Positions 26,283-35,438 are shown, counted from the stretch's first letter. The stretch is DNA of 64,000 nt from Roseibium aggregatum (GCF_017309185.1 NZ_JAEKJZ010000006.1:1-64000); one strand, 5' to 3'. Notes: a model not told the origin generated them from the sequence alone. Translations and numbers: made by a program.

Positions 26283-27290
26283 TCAACTTGCCTGGTTGGA
26301 AGCGACCGCAGCGTCGATGACGTCCTGGCCGATGTCCTCGCGGAACTTGTCCCAGACCGGCTTCATGGTGTTGACCCACTCGTCGCGCTGCTCGGCGGTC
26401 AGCTGGCGCACTTCACCGCCGTTTTCCATGATCTTCTTCTTGTTTTCCTCGTTGATCGCGGTCGAACGGTCGTTGTACTCGTCAGAGACTTCCGTGAAGA
26501 TCTTGAGGAACTGGTCGCGCACATCCGCATCCAGGCTGTCCAGCCATTCCTGGGAAGTTACCGCGAGGTAGGTCAGAAGCTGGTGGTTGGTTTCGGTGGT
26601 ACCGTCCTGCACTTCAAAGAACTTCTGGGTGTAGATGTTGGACCAGGTGTTTTCCTGACCGTCGACAACACCTGTCTGCAGCGCGCCGTAGACTTCCTTG
26701 AAGGCCAGTTTCTGAGCGTTGGCGCCCATGGCTTCGATCATGGCGACCGCCACGTCGGAAGTCTGAACGCGGAACTTCAGGCCCTTGGCGTCGGAAGGAA
26801 CCAGAAGCGGCTTGTTGGCGGAGAACTGCTTCAGGCCGTTGAAGACGTAGCCGAGGCCGACAAAGCCGTAGTCGGACATCGCACCGAGCAATTCCTGACC
26901 CTTTTCACCCTTGGTGAACTTGGTCACCGCGTCCATGTTTGAAAACAGGAACGGCAGGTCGAACACACGGTACTTCAGGGTGTAGGATTCGAACTTGGAC
27001 AGCGACGGCGCGGCGAGCTGAACATCGCCGAGAAGCAGAGCTTCCATCACCTTGTTGTCGTCGAACAGCTGCGAGGACGGGAAAACCTGCATGCAGGCCT
27101 TGCCGTCCATTTCGGTGTTGATGCGCTCCGCGAGAGCGGACGCCATTTCGCCTTTCGGGTGGCCTTGAGCAGCAACGACGTGGCTGAACTTGATGACGAC
27201 CTCGCCGTCCCCGCACGCGTCGGCGGCAATCGCGGCGGACGACATGGAAACGGAAGCTGCGGCGGCAGCGGCGATGAACAACTTTTTCAT
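26283..27290 (-). CDS. dctP: TRAP transporter solute-binding protein DctP
   Basis: 335 residues with a Sec signal (MKKLFIAAAAAASVSMSS, cleavage after AIA). TRAP-type DctP features: VIKFSHVVAAQGHPKGEMA, FPSSQLFDDNKVMEALLLG, and the ligand region PLLVPSDAKGLKFRVQTSD with the conserved Arg. The start at 27290 has GGGAGGA upstream; a longer frame would add 30 residues before the signal. The opening resembles C4-dicarboxylate binding proteins. A sigma-54 promoter stands about 75 bases upstream. Confidence 0.92.
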   Translation of the reverse strand: MKKLFIAAAAAASVSMSSAAIAADACGDGEVVIKFSHVVAAQGHPKGEMASALAERINTEMDGKACMQVFPSSQLFDDNKVMEALLLGDVQLAAPSLSKFESYTLKYRVFDLPFLFSNMDAVTKFTKGEKGQELLGAMSDYGFVGLGYVFNGLKQFSANKPLLVPSDAKGLKFRVQTSDVAVAMIEAMGANAQKLAFKEVYGALQTGVVDGQENTWSNIYTQKFFEVQDGTTETNHQLLTYLAVTSQEWLDSLDADVRDQFLKIFTEVSDEYNDRSTAINEENKKKIMENGGEVRQLTAEQRDEWVNTMKPVWDKFREDIGQDVIDAAVASNQAS

Positions 27291-27362
27291 TGGATGTCCT
27301 CCCAGACATTCTAGATTGGCGGCCGGTCGGCCGGACAGCGCAAGGGCTGGTCGGCACGATAT

Positions 27363-27380
27363 TGGCAAACTTCGTGCCAA
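27363..27380 (-). promoter_or_regulatory. Sigma-54 promoter of dctPQM
   Basis: On the minus strand the sequence TTGGCACG-AAGT-TTGCC matches the RpoN consensus YTGGCACG-N4-TTGC at every defined position. Transcription should start about 12 bases downstream, near 27353, leaving a leader of about 60 bases before the dctP ATG. DctD, encoded at 29289-30623, is a sigma-54 activator, so the promoter and activator fit each other. Confidence 0.85.
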
Positions 27381-27464
27381 TTTCCGCCACCTTCTTCAAA
27401 ACGCCGGTTTTGAGAGGTTAACAAAGACTGAAGACGCTCCATAGTCCGGAGTGCGCCCATGATC

Positions 27465-27516
27465 ATGTGTCGATTCCAACACACCACGGAAACACGATGG
27501 GTCGAAATCGACACAT
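27465..27516. promoter_or_regulatory. Candidate DctD enhancer sites upstream of dctP
   Basis: ATGTGTCGATT (27465-27475) and its exact reverse complement AATCGACACAT (27506-27516) flank 30 bases. The left copy is also part of a dyad TGTGT-N8-ACACA (27466-27483). They lie 85-135 bases upstream of the -24 element, the usual distance for activator sites of sigma-54 promoters. DctD binding is inferred. The rest of 27291-27633 holds no gene. Confidence 0.5.
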
Positions 27517-27633
27517 TTCAGGGCGCCAAGCGACAAGTTCGCCCCATTTGTCCGGGGCACCTCTGCCGTTGTGGCGTTCCCGTTTGAAAGCCGCCCGATG
27601 GCGCATCCTTGCTTTCGGGAAAAGGCTGCGCCA

Positions 27634-28569
27634 TCAAATCCCGGGATCACACACCTCGTTCCAGAGGGCTCCGTTCGCCGGATCATGACGCAAGGGCCGC
27701 GAGAGCCGGCGCAGCTTGTCCGGGTTCCGGATGTTGTAGATCCTGTCGATCCTGCCGTCTTCGGAATAGCCGAGTGTCATCGCGGTCACGAGCCGCGGCC
27801 CGTCGTAAACAGCGATCCCGCGCAGGCCGTTGATATCCAGATGCTCAAGCCGCGCACCGGTCCACAGCCGGCTCAATATGCGCGCGACATATTTTCCGAC
27901 CGCTTCGGGACCTCTCAGAACCCGGCGAAGCGCCGTTGCCTTGCCGCCGCCATCGGTCTGGAACTGCACGCCGTCGGCCAAGAGAACGCTGAGCCTGTCA
28001 GGGGAGCCGGATTCGAGGGCCGCCAGAAAGGCGGACAACATGCGCTCCTGGTGCTCGGGCGGCGGCACGAACCGCGCGGCCGGATCCTTGACGTGTCGGC
28101 CCGCCCTGGAAACGAGCTGACGGCAGGCCGTCTCGCTCAGTCCCAGGGTTGCCGCGACATCCGGATAAGACTTCCCGAAGACTTCCCGCAGGAGATAAGC
28201 CGCCCGCTCCTTCGGCGACAGGCGTTCCAGGAGCAAGAGAAACGCCGTCGTCAGTGACTGTGCCCGCTCCAGATCGCGTTCGGGATCGTCTTGCGTTCCG
28301 ATCTGCAGCGGTTCGGGGATCCACGGACCGACATAGTCGACCCGTTTTCTGTGCGCGGCCTTCAGATAGTCCAGACAGCGGTTGGTGCAGAGCGTCGTAA
28401 GATAGGCCTCCGGACTGACGATCGAGGCTTGCTCGGCCCCCTGCCACTTGAGAAAGGTGTCCTGAACCGCATCCTCCGCGTCCGCCATGGACCCGAGCAT
28501 GCGGTAGGCGAGGCCGAGCAGCCTCGGCCGGATAGCTTCAAACACTTCGCTCTGCGCTGTTTCGGACAT
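27634..28569 (-). CDS. ECF41-family sigma factor
   Basis: 311 residues. Regions sigma2 (FEAIRPRLLGLAYRMLGSMA) and sigma4 (LSPKERAAYLLREVFGKSY) are joined by a linker with WIPEPL, and the extra C-terminal SnoaL-like domain carries DGGGK and, near the end, NIRNPDKL. These three short motifs are hallmarks of ECF41 sigma factors, where the C-terminal domain modulates activity instead of an anti-sigma factor. It lies 12 bases after the carboxymuconolactone decarboxylase-like gene, the usual ECF41 partner and target. Confidence 0.93.
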   Translation of the reverse strand: MSETAQSEVFEAIRPRLLGLAYRMLGSMADAEDAVQDTFLKWQGAEQASIVSPEAYLTTLCTNRCLDYLKAAHRKRVDYVGPWIPEPLQIGTQDDPERDLERAQSLTTAFLLLLERLSPKERAAYLLREVFGKSYPDVAATLGLSETACRQLVSRAGRHVKDPAARFVPPPEHQERMLSAFLAALESGSPDRLSVLLADGVQFQTDGGGKATALRRVLRGPEAVGKYVARILSRLWTGARLEHLDINGLRGIAVYDGPRLVTAMTLGYSEDGRIDRIYNIRNPDKLRRLSRPLRHDPANGALWNEVCDPGI

Positions 28570-28581
28570 CGCGGGAAGCCT

Positions 28582-29013
28582 TCAGTGGTTGGAGACCTGC
28601 ATACGGTTCCAGAGATTGATCATCGCGACCGCCGATGTCAAAGCACTGATTTCACTCTCGCTGAAATGCGCCCGCAGGTCTTTCCTCAAGGCGTCATAGT
28701 CGGCTTTCTCGTCGAGCACGGTCAAGGCTTCGGTCCAGGCAAAGGCCGCCTTTTCCGCCGGTGTGAAATCGTCGACGTGGCGCCAGACCGTGAGACGCTG
28801 CAGCCGTTCCTGGGTTTCGCCCGCCTCCAGGGCTTCCTTGGTGTGCATCTTCACGCAGAATGCGCACTGGTTGATCTGTGACGCCCTGAGATCGACCAGA
28901 TGACGCAGTTTCGGCGCCAGGTCCGTCTGTCCGATTTCCCCGCTTGCCGCGATGAAACGCTGCAGCACGGAGGGAATGAAGGACTGATAATTGATAGAGG
29001 TAGAAGCTGTCAT
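28582..29013 (-). CDS. Carboxymuconolactone decarboxylase/AhpD-like protein, ECF41 partner
   Basis: 143 residues of the AhpD-like alpha-helical family. The redox motif is CAFCVKMH (CxxC followed by His three residues later), within LVDLRASQINQCAFCVKMH. Such proteins act as peroxidase adaptors or disulfide reductases. ATG 29013 is preceded by GGAAG; a longer frame would add 36 residues upstream of it that look non-coding. It is the first gene of an operon with the ECF41 sigma factor and has an ECF41-type promoter. Confidence 0.88.
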   Translation of the reverse strand: MTASTSINYQSFIPSVLQRFIAASGEIGQTDLAPKLRHLVDLRASQINQCAFCVKMHTKEALEAGETQERLQRLTVWRHVDDFTPAEKAAFAWTEALTVLDEKADYDALRKDLRAHFSESEISALTSAVAMINLWNRMQVSNH

Positions 29014-29054
29014 CGGTGTCTTCCATGTAAGGTTAAAGGGAGTGACACCTGATT

Positions 29055-29081
29055 GACGACCGGCCTGGTCCGGTTGTGACG
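29055..29081 (-). promoter_or_regulatory. ECF41-type promoter
   Basis: On the minus strand CGTCACA is followed 16 bases later by CGTC (plus-strand 29055-29058). As I recall it, the ECF41 consensus is TGTCACA-N16-CGTC, so six of seven -35 positions and all -10 positions agree. It sits about 40 bases before the AhpD-like start codon, which fits autoregulation by the ECF41 factor. Confidence 0.65.
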
Positions 29082-29127
29082 CGAGAGCAAAAAATTTCTC
29101 CGGCGCCGCCGAAAGACCCAACGCCTC

Positions 29128-29243
29128 TTTGTCATCCCTGCGCAGGCCGGGATTCGATAATCTTTGAAAAAATTATGTTTTCCGACACATGCGATATGGC
29201 GTACCCGGTCCTGACGCTGAAGCGTCAAGACCGGGACGACAAA
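29128..29243. repeat. Interspersed palindromic repeat, copy 1
   Basis: The ends TTTGTCATCCC and GGGACGACAAA are inverted repeats with one mismatch. An inner stem GACGCT-GA-AGCGTC lies near the right end. It shares the GTC(A/G)TCCC termini with the elements at 35227, 46373 and 60015. It fills most of the gap between the ECF41 operon promoter and dctD. Confidence 0.65.
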
Positions 29244-29288
29244 CAAAATGCAGTAAAATGCAGCCCAGGTCCTTATTCAAAAGAATCT

Positions 29289-30623
29289 CTACCCTGAAAC
29301 CGCCTCTTCCCTGCCCAGACCGTATTTGCGCATCTTTTCGTAAAGCGCCTTGCGGGACAGGCCGAGGTTTTCGTAGGTCGGCTTGATAGCGCCGCCATTG
29401 CGGTTGAGTTCGGCGGAAATGAGCACCTTCTCGTAAGCCGCCATCTGTTCGAAAAGCGTCGCGTCCGCCGAGATCTGCGGATCCGCCGGTTGCTCCAGCC
29501 CCAGGACGAACCGGTCGGCGACATTGCGCAATTCGCGCACATTGCCGGGCCAGTCTCGCGCCATCAGGCCCGCCAGATAGACTTCGCTGATATCGGGTAT
29601 CTCCCGTCGGTAGCGCGCTCTTGCCTCGACCGCCAGATGACGGAACAGCGGAGGGATATCCTCCAGCCGTTCCCTGAGCGGGGGAATCGACACATTGACC
29701 ACGTTGAGCCTGTAAAAGAGATCCAGCCGGAAACGTCCCTCCTTGCCCGCGGCTTCCAGGTCTTCCTTGGTCGCCGCGATGAAGCGCACATCCAGTTCGA
29801 TCGGCTTGTTGGAACCGAGCCGCTCGATGGTTCTCGTTTCGATGACCCGCAGCAGCTTGACCTGCAGTTCGAGCGGCATGGATTCGATCTCGTCGAGAAA
29901 GACAGTGCCGCCATGGGCATGTTCCAGTTTGCCGATCCGCTGGCCGCTTGCCCCCGTGAAAGCGCCCTTCTCGTGGCCAAAGAGTTCGGATTCGATGATT
30001 TCGGCGGGCAGCGCGCCGCAATTGAGCGCGACGAAGGGCTTTTCCTTGCGCGGGCCTTCGTCGTGGAGCGCCCGGGCGACGACCTCCTTGCCGGAGCCGG
30101 TTTCTCCCAGGATCAGGACGTCCGCATCGGTCGCCGCCAGCGCCATGACGTTGCGGCGCAGGAGGTCCATGACCGGAGTGCGCCCGACCAGACGGCTTTC
30201 AAGCCCGGTACGGTCCGCCAGTTCCTCGCGGAGCTTGCGGTTTTCCAGAACGAGACGGCGTTTGTCGAGCGCGCGCTCCACCACGGAGGCGAGACCGGAC
30301 ACGGAGAAGGGTTTCTCGATGAAGTCGTATGCGCCGGACCGCATGGCCTCCACGGCAAGCGGCACGTCGCCATGGCCTGTGATCAGGACAACAGGAAGGG
30401 CGGGATCGATTTCGAAAGCCCGCCTCATGACCCCGAACCCGTCGGTACCGGGCATTTTAATGTCGGTAATCAGGACACCGTAGAAGGCCCGGTTGATCCG
30501 CTCCAGCGCCTCCTCGGGTTGGCCGGTGGCAAAAACGTCCTGACCGGACAGTTCCAGCCCCTGGCTCAGCGATTGGCGCAAATCCGCCTCGTCGTCGACC
30601 AGAAGAACAGTCGCCTGATCCAT
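29289..30623 (-). CDS. dctD: C4-dicarboxylate response regulator, sigma-54 activator
   Basis: 444 residues: receiver domain (VLLVDDEADLRQSL, phospho-Asp in LITDIKMPGTDG, Lys in IEKPFS), AAA+ domain (Walker A GETGSGKE, GAFTGA loop in HEKGAFTGASG, Walker B VFLDEI), and a C-terminal Fis-type HTH (LGLSRKALYEKMRKYGL). GAFTGA contacts sigma-54. It follows dctB by 11 bases. It should activate dctP, whose sigma-54 promoter lies 2 kb away beyond the ECF41 pair. Confidence 0.93.
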   Translation of the reverse strand: MDQATVLLVDDEADLRQSLSQGLELSGQDVFATGQPEEALERINRAFYGVLITDIKMPGTDGFGVMRRAFEIDPALPVVLITGHGDVPLAVEAMRSGAYDFIEKPFSVSGLASVVERALDKRRLVLENRKLREELADRTGLESRLVGRTPVMDLLRRNVMALAATDADVLILGETGSGKEVVARALHDEGPRKEKPFVALNCGALPAEIIESELFGHEKGAFTGASGQRIGKLEHAHGGTVFLDEIESMPLELQVKLLRVIETRTIERLGSNKPIELDVRFIAATKEDLEAAGKEGRFRLDLFYRLNVVNVSIPPLRERLEDIPPLFRHLAVEARARYRREIPDISEVYLAGLMARDWPGNVRELRNVADRFVLGLEQPADPQISADATLFEQMAAYEKVLISAELNRNGGAIKPTYENLGLSRKALYEKMRKYGLGREEAVSG

Positions 30624-30634
30624 AAATCTCGTTC

Positions 30635-32422
30635 CTATTCCGCAGCCTGCAGACGGTTCTCCGCCACCGGCAGCCGCATGGTGAATTCCGCGCCGCCGTC
30701 CTCCCGATTGGCGGCTTTCAGCGTTCCTGAAAAGTCATGGACGATCTTATAGGCAATCGAGAGGCCGAGCCCCAACCCCGCACCGACTTTCTTGGTGGTG
30801 AAAAACGGATCGAAGATCTGCGGCATGGCGTCTTCCGCGATCCCCGGACCGTTGTCGCTTACACGCAGCACGGCTTCACGGTTCTCGCGGCAAAGGCTCA
30901 GCCGCACGTCCGGTGCAGGTTGTGCGGCAACCGCGTCAAGCGCGTTGGACAGGAGGTTGATCACCACCTGCTCAAGCCGGATATGTCCGCCCTTCACGAT
31001 GATGTCTTCCTCCGGCAGATCGAGATTCAGGCCGATCCCGCTTTGCTTGATCTGCGGCTGAAGCAACAGCAGCGCCTCGTCGATCACCTGACGCAGGGAG
31101 ACAGGCTTGATATCCGTGCCGGACTTGCGGGTGAAGCCTTTCAGCGTCTTGGCGATTTCCGCCATGCGGGCCACCATCCCGCCGATCCTCGTCAGATTGG
31201 CCTGCGCCTCGACCGCCCGGCCCCGTTCGATCAGCATGCCCGCGATCTCCGCATCGCTCCTGATGGCGGCCAGCGGCTGGTTGTATTCGTGGCTCAGGGC
31301 CGCCGACATGCGCCCCAGGGTCGCCAGCTTGGCGGCCTGCACCAGTTCGGCCTGGGTGAGGCGCAGGTTCGCCTCGGCCTGTTCGCGCTCCCGGACCTCC
31401 TGCTCCAGCAGAACATTCGCCTTGCGCAGTTCCGCCGTACGGCTGCGCACCCTGCGTTCCAGGCGCAAGGCTTCCGCCCGATTGCGCCGCTCCTGCCGGT
31501 CGAACTCTTCCCGGCGCAGGATCAGGAACCAGATCCCCCCGGCGGCGATCACACAGACCAGAAGCGCGACCAGCATGGCAAAGCCGGACCTCTGGCGGGC
31601 ATCCGCGGTGTCGATGAGCGTTCTGACCTCCCATCCGAGAACGGGGAGGTTTTGCGTCAGTTGCATGCGATTGTCCGCGACGCCGTCGGCTGTCAGCAGG
31701 AGCTTCAGCCGCCCGATCGGAGAGAGTTCGCCAAAGCGCGGCCCGTTGCCGACCTCGGAAAGATATCTTCCTCTCCAGTGCGAGACGTTGGTCACGACTA
31801 TGCGCCCCGCCCGGTCGAGCGCAACGATCGGCTCCTTGCTCAACGCCCAGGCCTGTTCGACATCCTCCAGACTGACACGCACCGCAAGCACGCCCCTGGC
31901 CACGCCGTCTCTGCGCAAGGGCGAGGCGAAGACATAGTTGGCGGCGGTTTCCGGAGTTCCCAGGATCAGTTCCCGCCCGAGTTGCCCATGACGGGCCTGG
32001 TCGAAGGCTTGCGGTATCTTCTCCGCGCCGCCTATGCCGCCGGAGGGAACCGTTTCCTGGCTGGAGACGACGACACGGCCGGACATATCCATCAGCCAGA
32101 TCTCTTCCGCACCGGACATGCCGGCGGCGATCGCGGCGATCCCCGGGTGCACGGGCGCGCCTCCTTCCCCGTTCAAGAGATCAATGGAATCCGAGCCCCT
32201 GGCCAGCAGCGGCGGGAGCAGGCGGAACTTGTCGAGAAGCCGTTCCAGAACCGCCGTCTGCACAGCCAGATTGGCCTCCGCGCGCGTCTGCTGCTCGGCG
32301 AGGGTGATCCGCAGGCTGGCAAGACCGGTCAGAGCCAGAATCGCAACCGTGGCCAGCGCCATCGCGGCAGCGATGCCGATCTTGAAGGCCCTCCAAGTCT
32401 TGCGCTTTTCCCTGTTTCTCAT
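30635..32422 (-). CDS. dctB: C4-dicarboxylate sensor histidine kinase
   Basis: About 595 residues. An N-terminal helix (IGIAAAMALATVAILALTGL), a periplasmic sensor region of about 260 residues and a second helix (FAMLVALLVCVIAAGGIWFL) are followed by a coiled segment and the kinase core: H-box ALSHEYNQPLAAIRSD, N-box with DNGPGIA, and GAGLGLGLSIAYKIV. This is the DctB layout with a tandem-PAS periplasmic domain. The start is uncertain: ATG 32422 or 32449, neither with a strong Shine-Dalgarno sequence. Confidence 0.9.
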   Translation of the reverse strand: MRNREKRKTWRAFKIGIAAAMALATVAILALTGLASLRITLAEQQTRAEANLAVQTAVLERLLDKFRLLPPLLARGSDSIDLLNGEGGAPVHPGIAAIAAGMSGAEEIWLMDMSGRVVVSSQETVPSGGIGGAEKIPQAFDQARHGQLGRELILGTPETAANYVFASPLRRDGVARGVLAVRVSLEDVEQAWALSKEPIVALDRAGRIVVTNVSHWRGRYLSEVGNGPRFGELSPIGRLKLLLTADGVADNRMQLTQNLPVLGWEVRTLIDTADARQRSGFAMLVALLVCVIAAGGIWFLILRREEFDRQERRNRAEALRLERRVRSRTAELRKANVLLEQEVREREQAEANLRLTQAELVQAAKLATLGRMSAALSHEYNQPLAAIRSDAEIAGMLIERGRAVEAQANLTRIGGMVARMAEIAKTLKGFTRKSGTDIKPVSLRQVIDEALLLLQPQIKQSGIGLNLDLPEEDIIVKGGHIRLEQVVINLLSNALDAVAAQPAPDVRLSLCRENREAVLRVSDNGPGIAEDAMPQIFDPFFTTKKVGAGLGLGLSIAYKIVHDFSGTLKAANREDGGAEFTMRLPVAENRLQAAE

Positions 32423-32473
32423 GTCGCCAGTATAAACATGCGTGTGCATCCGTGAAGTTTGGACCTTCAAACC

Positions 32474-33583
32474 CTAGGTATTCAGATCCGTGACCGGCGG
32501 GGCCGGGGCGCGCTGCCGCCGGTCGATGGCGACGCTCTTGATCAGGACCGTGACCGGTTTGCCGGGCGCCAGCCCAAGATCGGCGACCGACGCGCGGGTG
32601 ATGCGGGCGCGGATCGTCTGATCCGCGACCCGGCACAGGATCTCGGCATAGGGCCCGGTTTCCTCGGATATGCTGGTGACCGTTGCGGCAAAGGCGTTGC
32701 GGATGGAGAGGCCCACGGGCGGCGCGGTCGCCAGCGCGACATCGCGGGCCCGGATGCGCAGCCTGACCGCGTCGCCGATCTCCGCCGCCATGTCCGGGAT
32801 CTGCAAGATCGGGCCACCGATGTCCACATGGGTCAGGCCCCACTCCTCATCGAGATACGTGACCTTGCCCTCGACAAGCGCGCCCGCCTCGTGACGGCCG
32901 GTCGCCCGGCCGAGATCCGTGCGCGCCAGCATGTCCGCGACCGGCCCGAACGCCGGCGTCTTTCCGTTCGAGAGGATGACAAGCGTGTTGGAGAGGCGCG
33001 CGACTTCCTCGATCGAGTGACTGACATAAAGGATCGGAATGCCGGCCTCCACGCACAGCCGGTCCAGGTAGGGCAGGATATCGTTGCGCCGGGCCTGGTC
33101 GAGATTGGCGAGCGGTTCGTCCATGATCAGAAGCCTTGGATCCGACAGAAGCGCCCGGCCGATGGCCACCCGCTGTTTTTCGCCGCCCGACAGGTTGGCC
33201 GGCTTGCGGCCGAGCAGCCCGCCCAGGCCGAGCAGTTCGACGACCTCGTCGAAATCGCGGTCGGGTTTTCTCCGGCCGGCCCAGCGCGCATAGGTGAGGT
33301 TGGCGCTGACGCTCAGATGCGGAAACAGGCGTGCGTCCTGAAAGACATGGCCAATGCGCCTTGCCTGAACCGGAAGGTCGACCCCCTCGCGCCCGTCGAA
33401 CAACGTGATGCCGTTGACGGCGATATGACCGTCAAGCGGCTTGATCAGACCGGCGATCATGTTGGTAAGCGTCGTCTTGCCCGCACCCGACTGGCCGAAG
33501 AGGGCCGTCACGCCGCCGCCGCTTTCAAACCGGGCCTCGAGATCGAGCGGTCCGATGCGCCCAACGATGTCGACCTCAAGCAT
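32474..33583 (-). CDS. modC: Molybdate ABC transporter ATPase
   Basis: 369 residues. Walker A is GQSGAGKTT, signature LSGGEKQRVAIG, Walker B LLIMDEPLANLD, and the C-terminal part carries a MOP/TOBE domain (VTSISEETGPYAEILC) that binds oxyanion. Start 33583 is chosen because GGAG lies six bases upstream; this start lies inside the last codons of modB (8-base overlap). It supplies energy for molybdate import by ModAB. Confidence 0.93.
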   Translation of the reverse strand: MLEVDIVGRIGPLDLEARFESGGGVTALFGQSGAGKTTLTNMIAGLIKPLDGHIAVNGITLFDGREGVDLPVQARRIGHVFQDARLFPHLSVSANLTYARWAGRRKPDRDFDEVVELLGLGGLLGRKPANLSGGEKQRVAIGRALLSDPRLLIMDEPLANLDQARRNDILPYLDRLCVEAGIPILYVSHSIEEVARLSNTLVILSNGKTPAFGPVADMLARTDLGRATGRHEAGALVEGKVTYLDEEWGLTHVDIGGPILQIPDMAAEIGDAVRLRIRARDVALATAPPVGLSIRNAFAATVTSISEETGPYAEILCRVADQTIRARITRASVADLGLAPGKPVTVLIKSVAIDRRQRAPAPPVTDLNT

Positions 33584-34283
33584 CGCCATCTCCGAGCCGC
33601 CGGCGCAGATGGCGGGCAAACAGCTCCGAGGCGATCAGAGCGGCAAAGGCCACCACCACGGCGATCAGGGTCAGGCGGAAGGCCGCGATGTCGCCGCTCG
33701 GACTTTGGGTGGCGGTATAAAGCGCAAGGGCCAGGGTGCGGGTTTCGCCCGGAATGTTCGAAACAAAGGTGATGGTCGCGCCGAATTCGCCCATCGCCTT
33801 GGCGAAGCCCAGAATCGCGCCGCCGAGAATGCCTGGCAGGGCCAATGGCAGCGACACGGTCAGGAAGGCGACGACCCGGTGCGCGCCCAGAGACTTTGCG
33901 GCTTCCTCGAGCTTCGTGTCCACCGCCTCGAAGGAGAGGCGGATGGGACGGACCAGGAGCGGAAACGCCATCACCCCGGCGGCAAGGGCCGCGCCCGTCC
34001 AGTTGAACGCGAAGCTGATGCCGAAGACATCGTTCAAGAAAGCCCCAATGGGGCCCTTCCGGCCGAAGGCCAGAAGCAGCAGATAGCCGGTCACCACCGG
34101 CGGCATGACCAACGGCATATGCACCAGCGCATTCAGGACCCCATGCCCCGGAAACCGGAACCGTGCCAGCAGATAGGCAACGACCACCGCCAGCGGCAAG
34201 GCGACCAGCAATGCCGCCCCGGCGACCCTCAGGGTCAAAGTCAGGGCTTGCAGTTCTGCCGGCTGAAGAGAAAGAAAATCCAC
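33576..34283 (-). CDS. modB: Molybdate ABC transporter permease
   Basis: 235 residues with five hydrophobic segments. ModB features are present: LTLRVAGAALLVALPLAVVV, MPLVMPPVVTGYLLL, and the EAA loop EEAAKSLGAHRVVAFLTVSLP with the conserved Gly. It overlaps modC by 8 bases and starts 25 bases after modA ends. Confidence 0.94.
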   Translation of the reverse strand: MDFLSLQPAELQALTLTLRVAGAALLVALPLAVVVAYLLARFRFPGHGVLNALVHMPLVMPPVVTGYLLLLAFGRKGPIGAFLNDVFGISFAFNWTGAALAAGVMAFPLLVRPIRLSFEAVDTKLEEAAKSLGAHRVVAFLTVSLPLALPGILGGAILGFAKAMGEFGATITFVSNIPGETRTLALALYTATQSPSGDIAAFRLTLIAVVVAFAALIASELFARHLRRRLGDGDA

Positions 34284-34308
34284 GGGCGCTCGGTTTGAAA
34301 GGACTGAG

Positions 34309-35091
34309 TTACTCTCCGTTATCGGTCACAAAACCGAAAGAACGCAAGATTTCCTTTGCTTCGAGACCGTTCAAAAAGGCGACAAACGCTTCTGCCTGCG
34401 GGTTGCCGGAAACCGTCGTGACGGCCGCCGGATAGGCAATTTCGGGGTAACTTTCCTTCGGAAACCGCGCCACCACCGTTACCTCAGGCTCGATGGCCGC
34501 ATCGGTGGCATAGACCAAGCCAAGCGGTGTATCGCCACGCGCCACGGTCGCCAGCGCCACGCGGACATTTTCCATCAGCGCCAGATTGCCCTCAACGGAG
34601 CGCCACAGCTGCAGATGTTCCAGGGCCGCCTTGCCGTAGCGCCCGGCGGGCACGGTTTCCGGATCCGCCATGGCCAGGCGCTGGCCAGAAAGGCGGGCGG
34701 CAATCGCCACCCTGGAAAGCTCCAGCTCCGGGCTGCCCTTCGGTCCGACCAGGACGAGACCATTTCCGGCAATCACACGGATGGTTTCGGGCCGAACCGC
34801 GTCCCGCTCGGTCACATACTCCATCCAGGCGGTATCGGCCGACACGAACACATCCGCCGGAGCGCCTGCCTCCACCTGGCGGGCGATGGTCCCGGTTCCG
34901 GCGAAGGAAAAGACCACCGGCGTTCCGGTCTCCTTTTCAAAGGACGTTCCGATCCGTTCCATCGCGTCCCGCATGCTGGCGGCGGCGAATACAGTCAGCG
35001 GCTCGGCGGCGGGCACCGGCAGCAGCATCGCGGCGAAGAGGACCAGGGAAACCAGGAGACGCTGCACGAAGACAAACCCGTTTGAAAACAT
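34309..35091 (-). CDS. modA: Molybdate-binding periplasmic protein
   Basis: About 260 residues with a Sec signal (VQRLLVSLVLFAAMLL, cleavage after VPA or PAA). ModA motifs: LTVFAAASMRDAMERIG, FSFAGTGTIARQVEAGAPAD, DVFVSADTAWM and GLVYATDA. It binds molybdate and tungstate. ATG 35091 gives a normal signal length; the longer frame upstream is out of range. I saw no Mo-box-like palindrome in the leader. Confidence 0.93.
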   Translation of the reverse strand: MFSNGFVFVQRLLVSLVLFAAMLLPVPAAEPLTVFAAASMRDAMERIGTSFEKETGTPVVFSFAGTGTIARQVEAGAPADVFVSADTAWMEYVTERDAVRPETIRVIAGNGLVLVGPKGSPELELSRVAIAARLSGQRLAMADPETVPAGRYGKAALEHLQLWRSVEGNLALMENVRVALATVARGDTPLGLVYATDAAIEPEVTVVARFPKESYPEIAYPAAVTTVSGNPQAEAFVAFLNGLEAKEILRSFGFVTDNGE

Positions 35092-35226
35092 TGCTTTCTT
35101 GCTAAGGGGTCCGCAGTGCCGTTGCAACACGTTTGCGTCGTTTAATGCGCGCAGAAACGAGGTAAAGAAAGAATACCTTTCGGGGTCATGCATGGCTTGA
35201 GCCAAGGAGATTTCCCCTACCCGAGT

Positions 35227-35353
35227 GTCATCCCGGTTTGGCGCAAGCCAAGACCGGGATCCAGTAAACGGTTGCCTTCTACGGTGTTTACTCTTCCTGA
35301 CCGCAGGGAGTACTGGGTCCCGGTCTTGACGCTTCGCGCCAAACCGGGATGAC
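35227..35353. repeat. Interspersed palindromic repeat, copy 2
   Basis: The ends GTCATCCCGGTTTGGCGC and its near-exact inverted copy form arms of about 40 bases with few mismatches, enclosing about 45 bases. The left arm contains GGGATCCAGTAAACG, shared exactly with the copy at 60015. It lies between divergent-from-end genes modA and the GMC oxidoreductase; the rest of 35092-35438 holds no gene. Confidence 0.75.
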
Positions 35354-35438
35354 AAGTCTAAGCGGATCGACTCATGTTCGAACTTTGAGAATAAAGGATT
35401 TTTACCAACATCTCAGAACCTCAAGACTTCCCCGCTTG

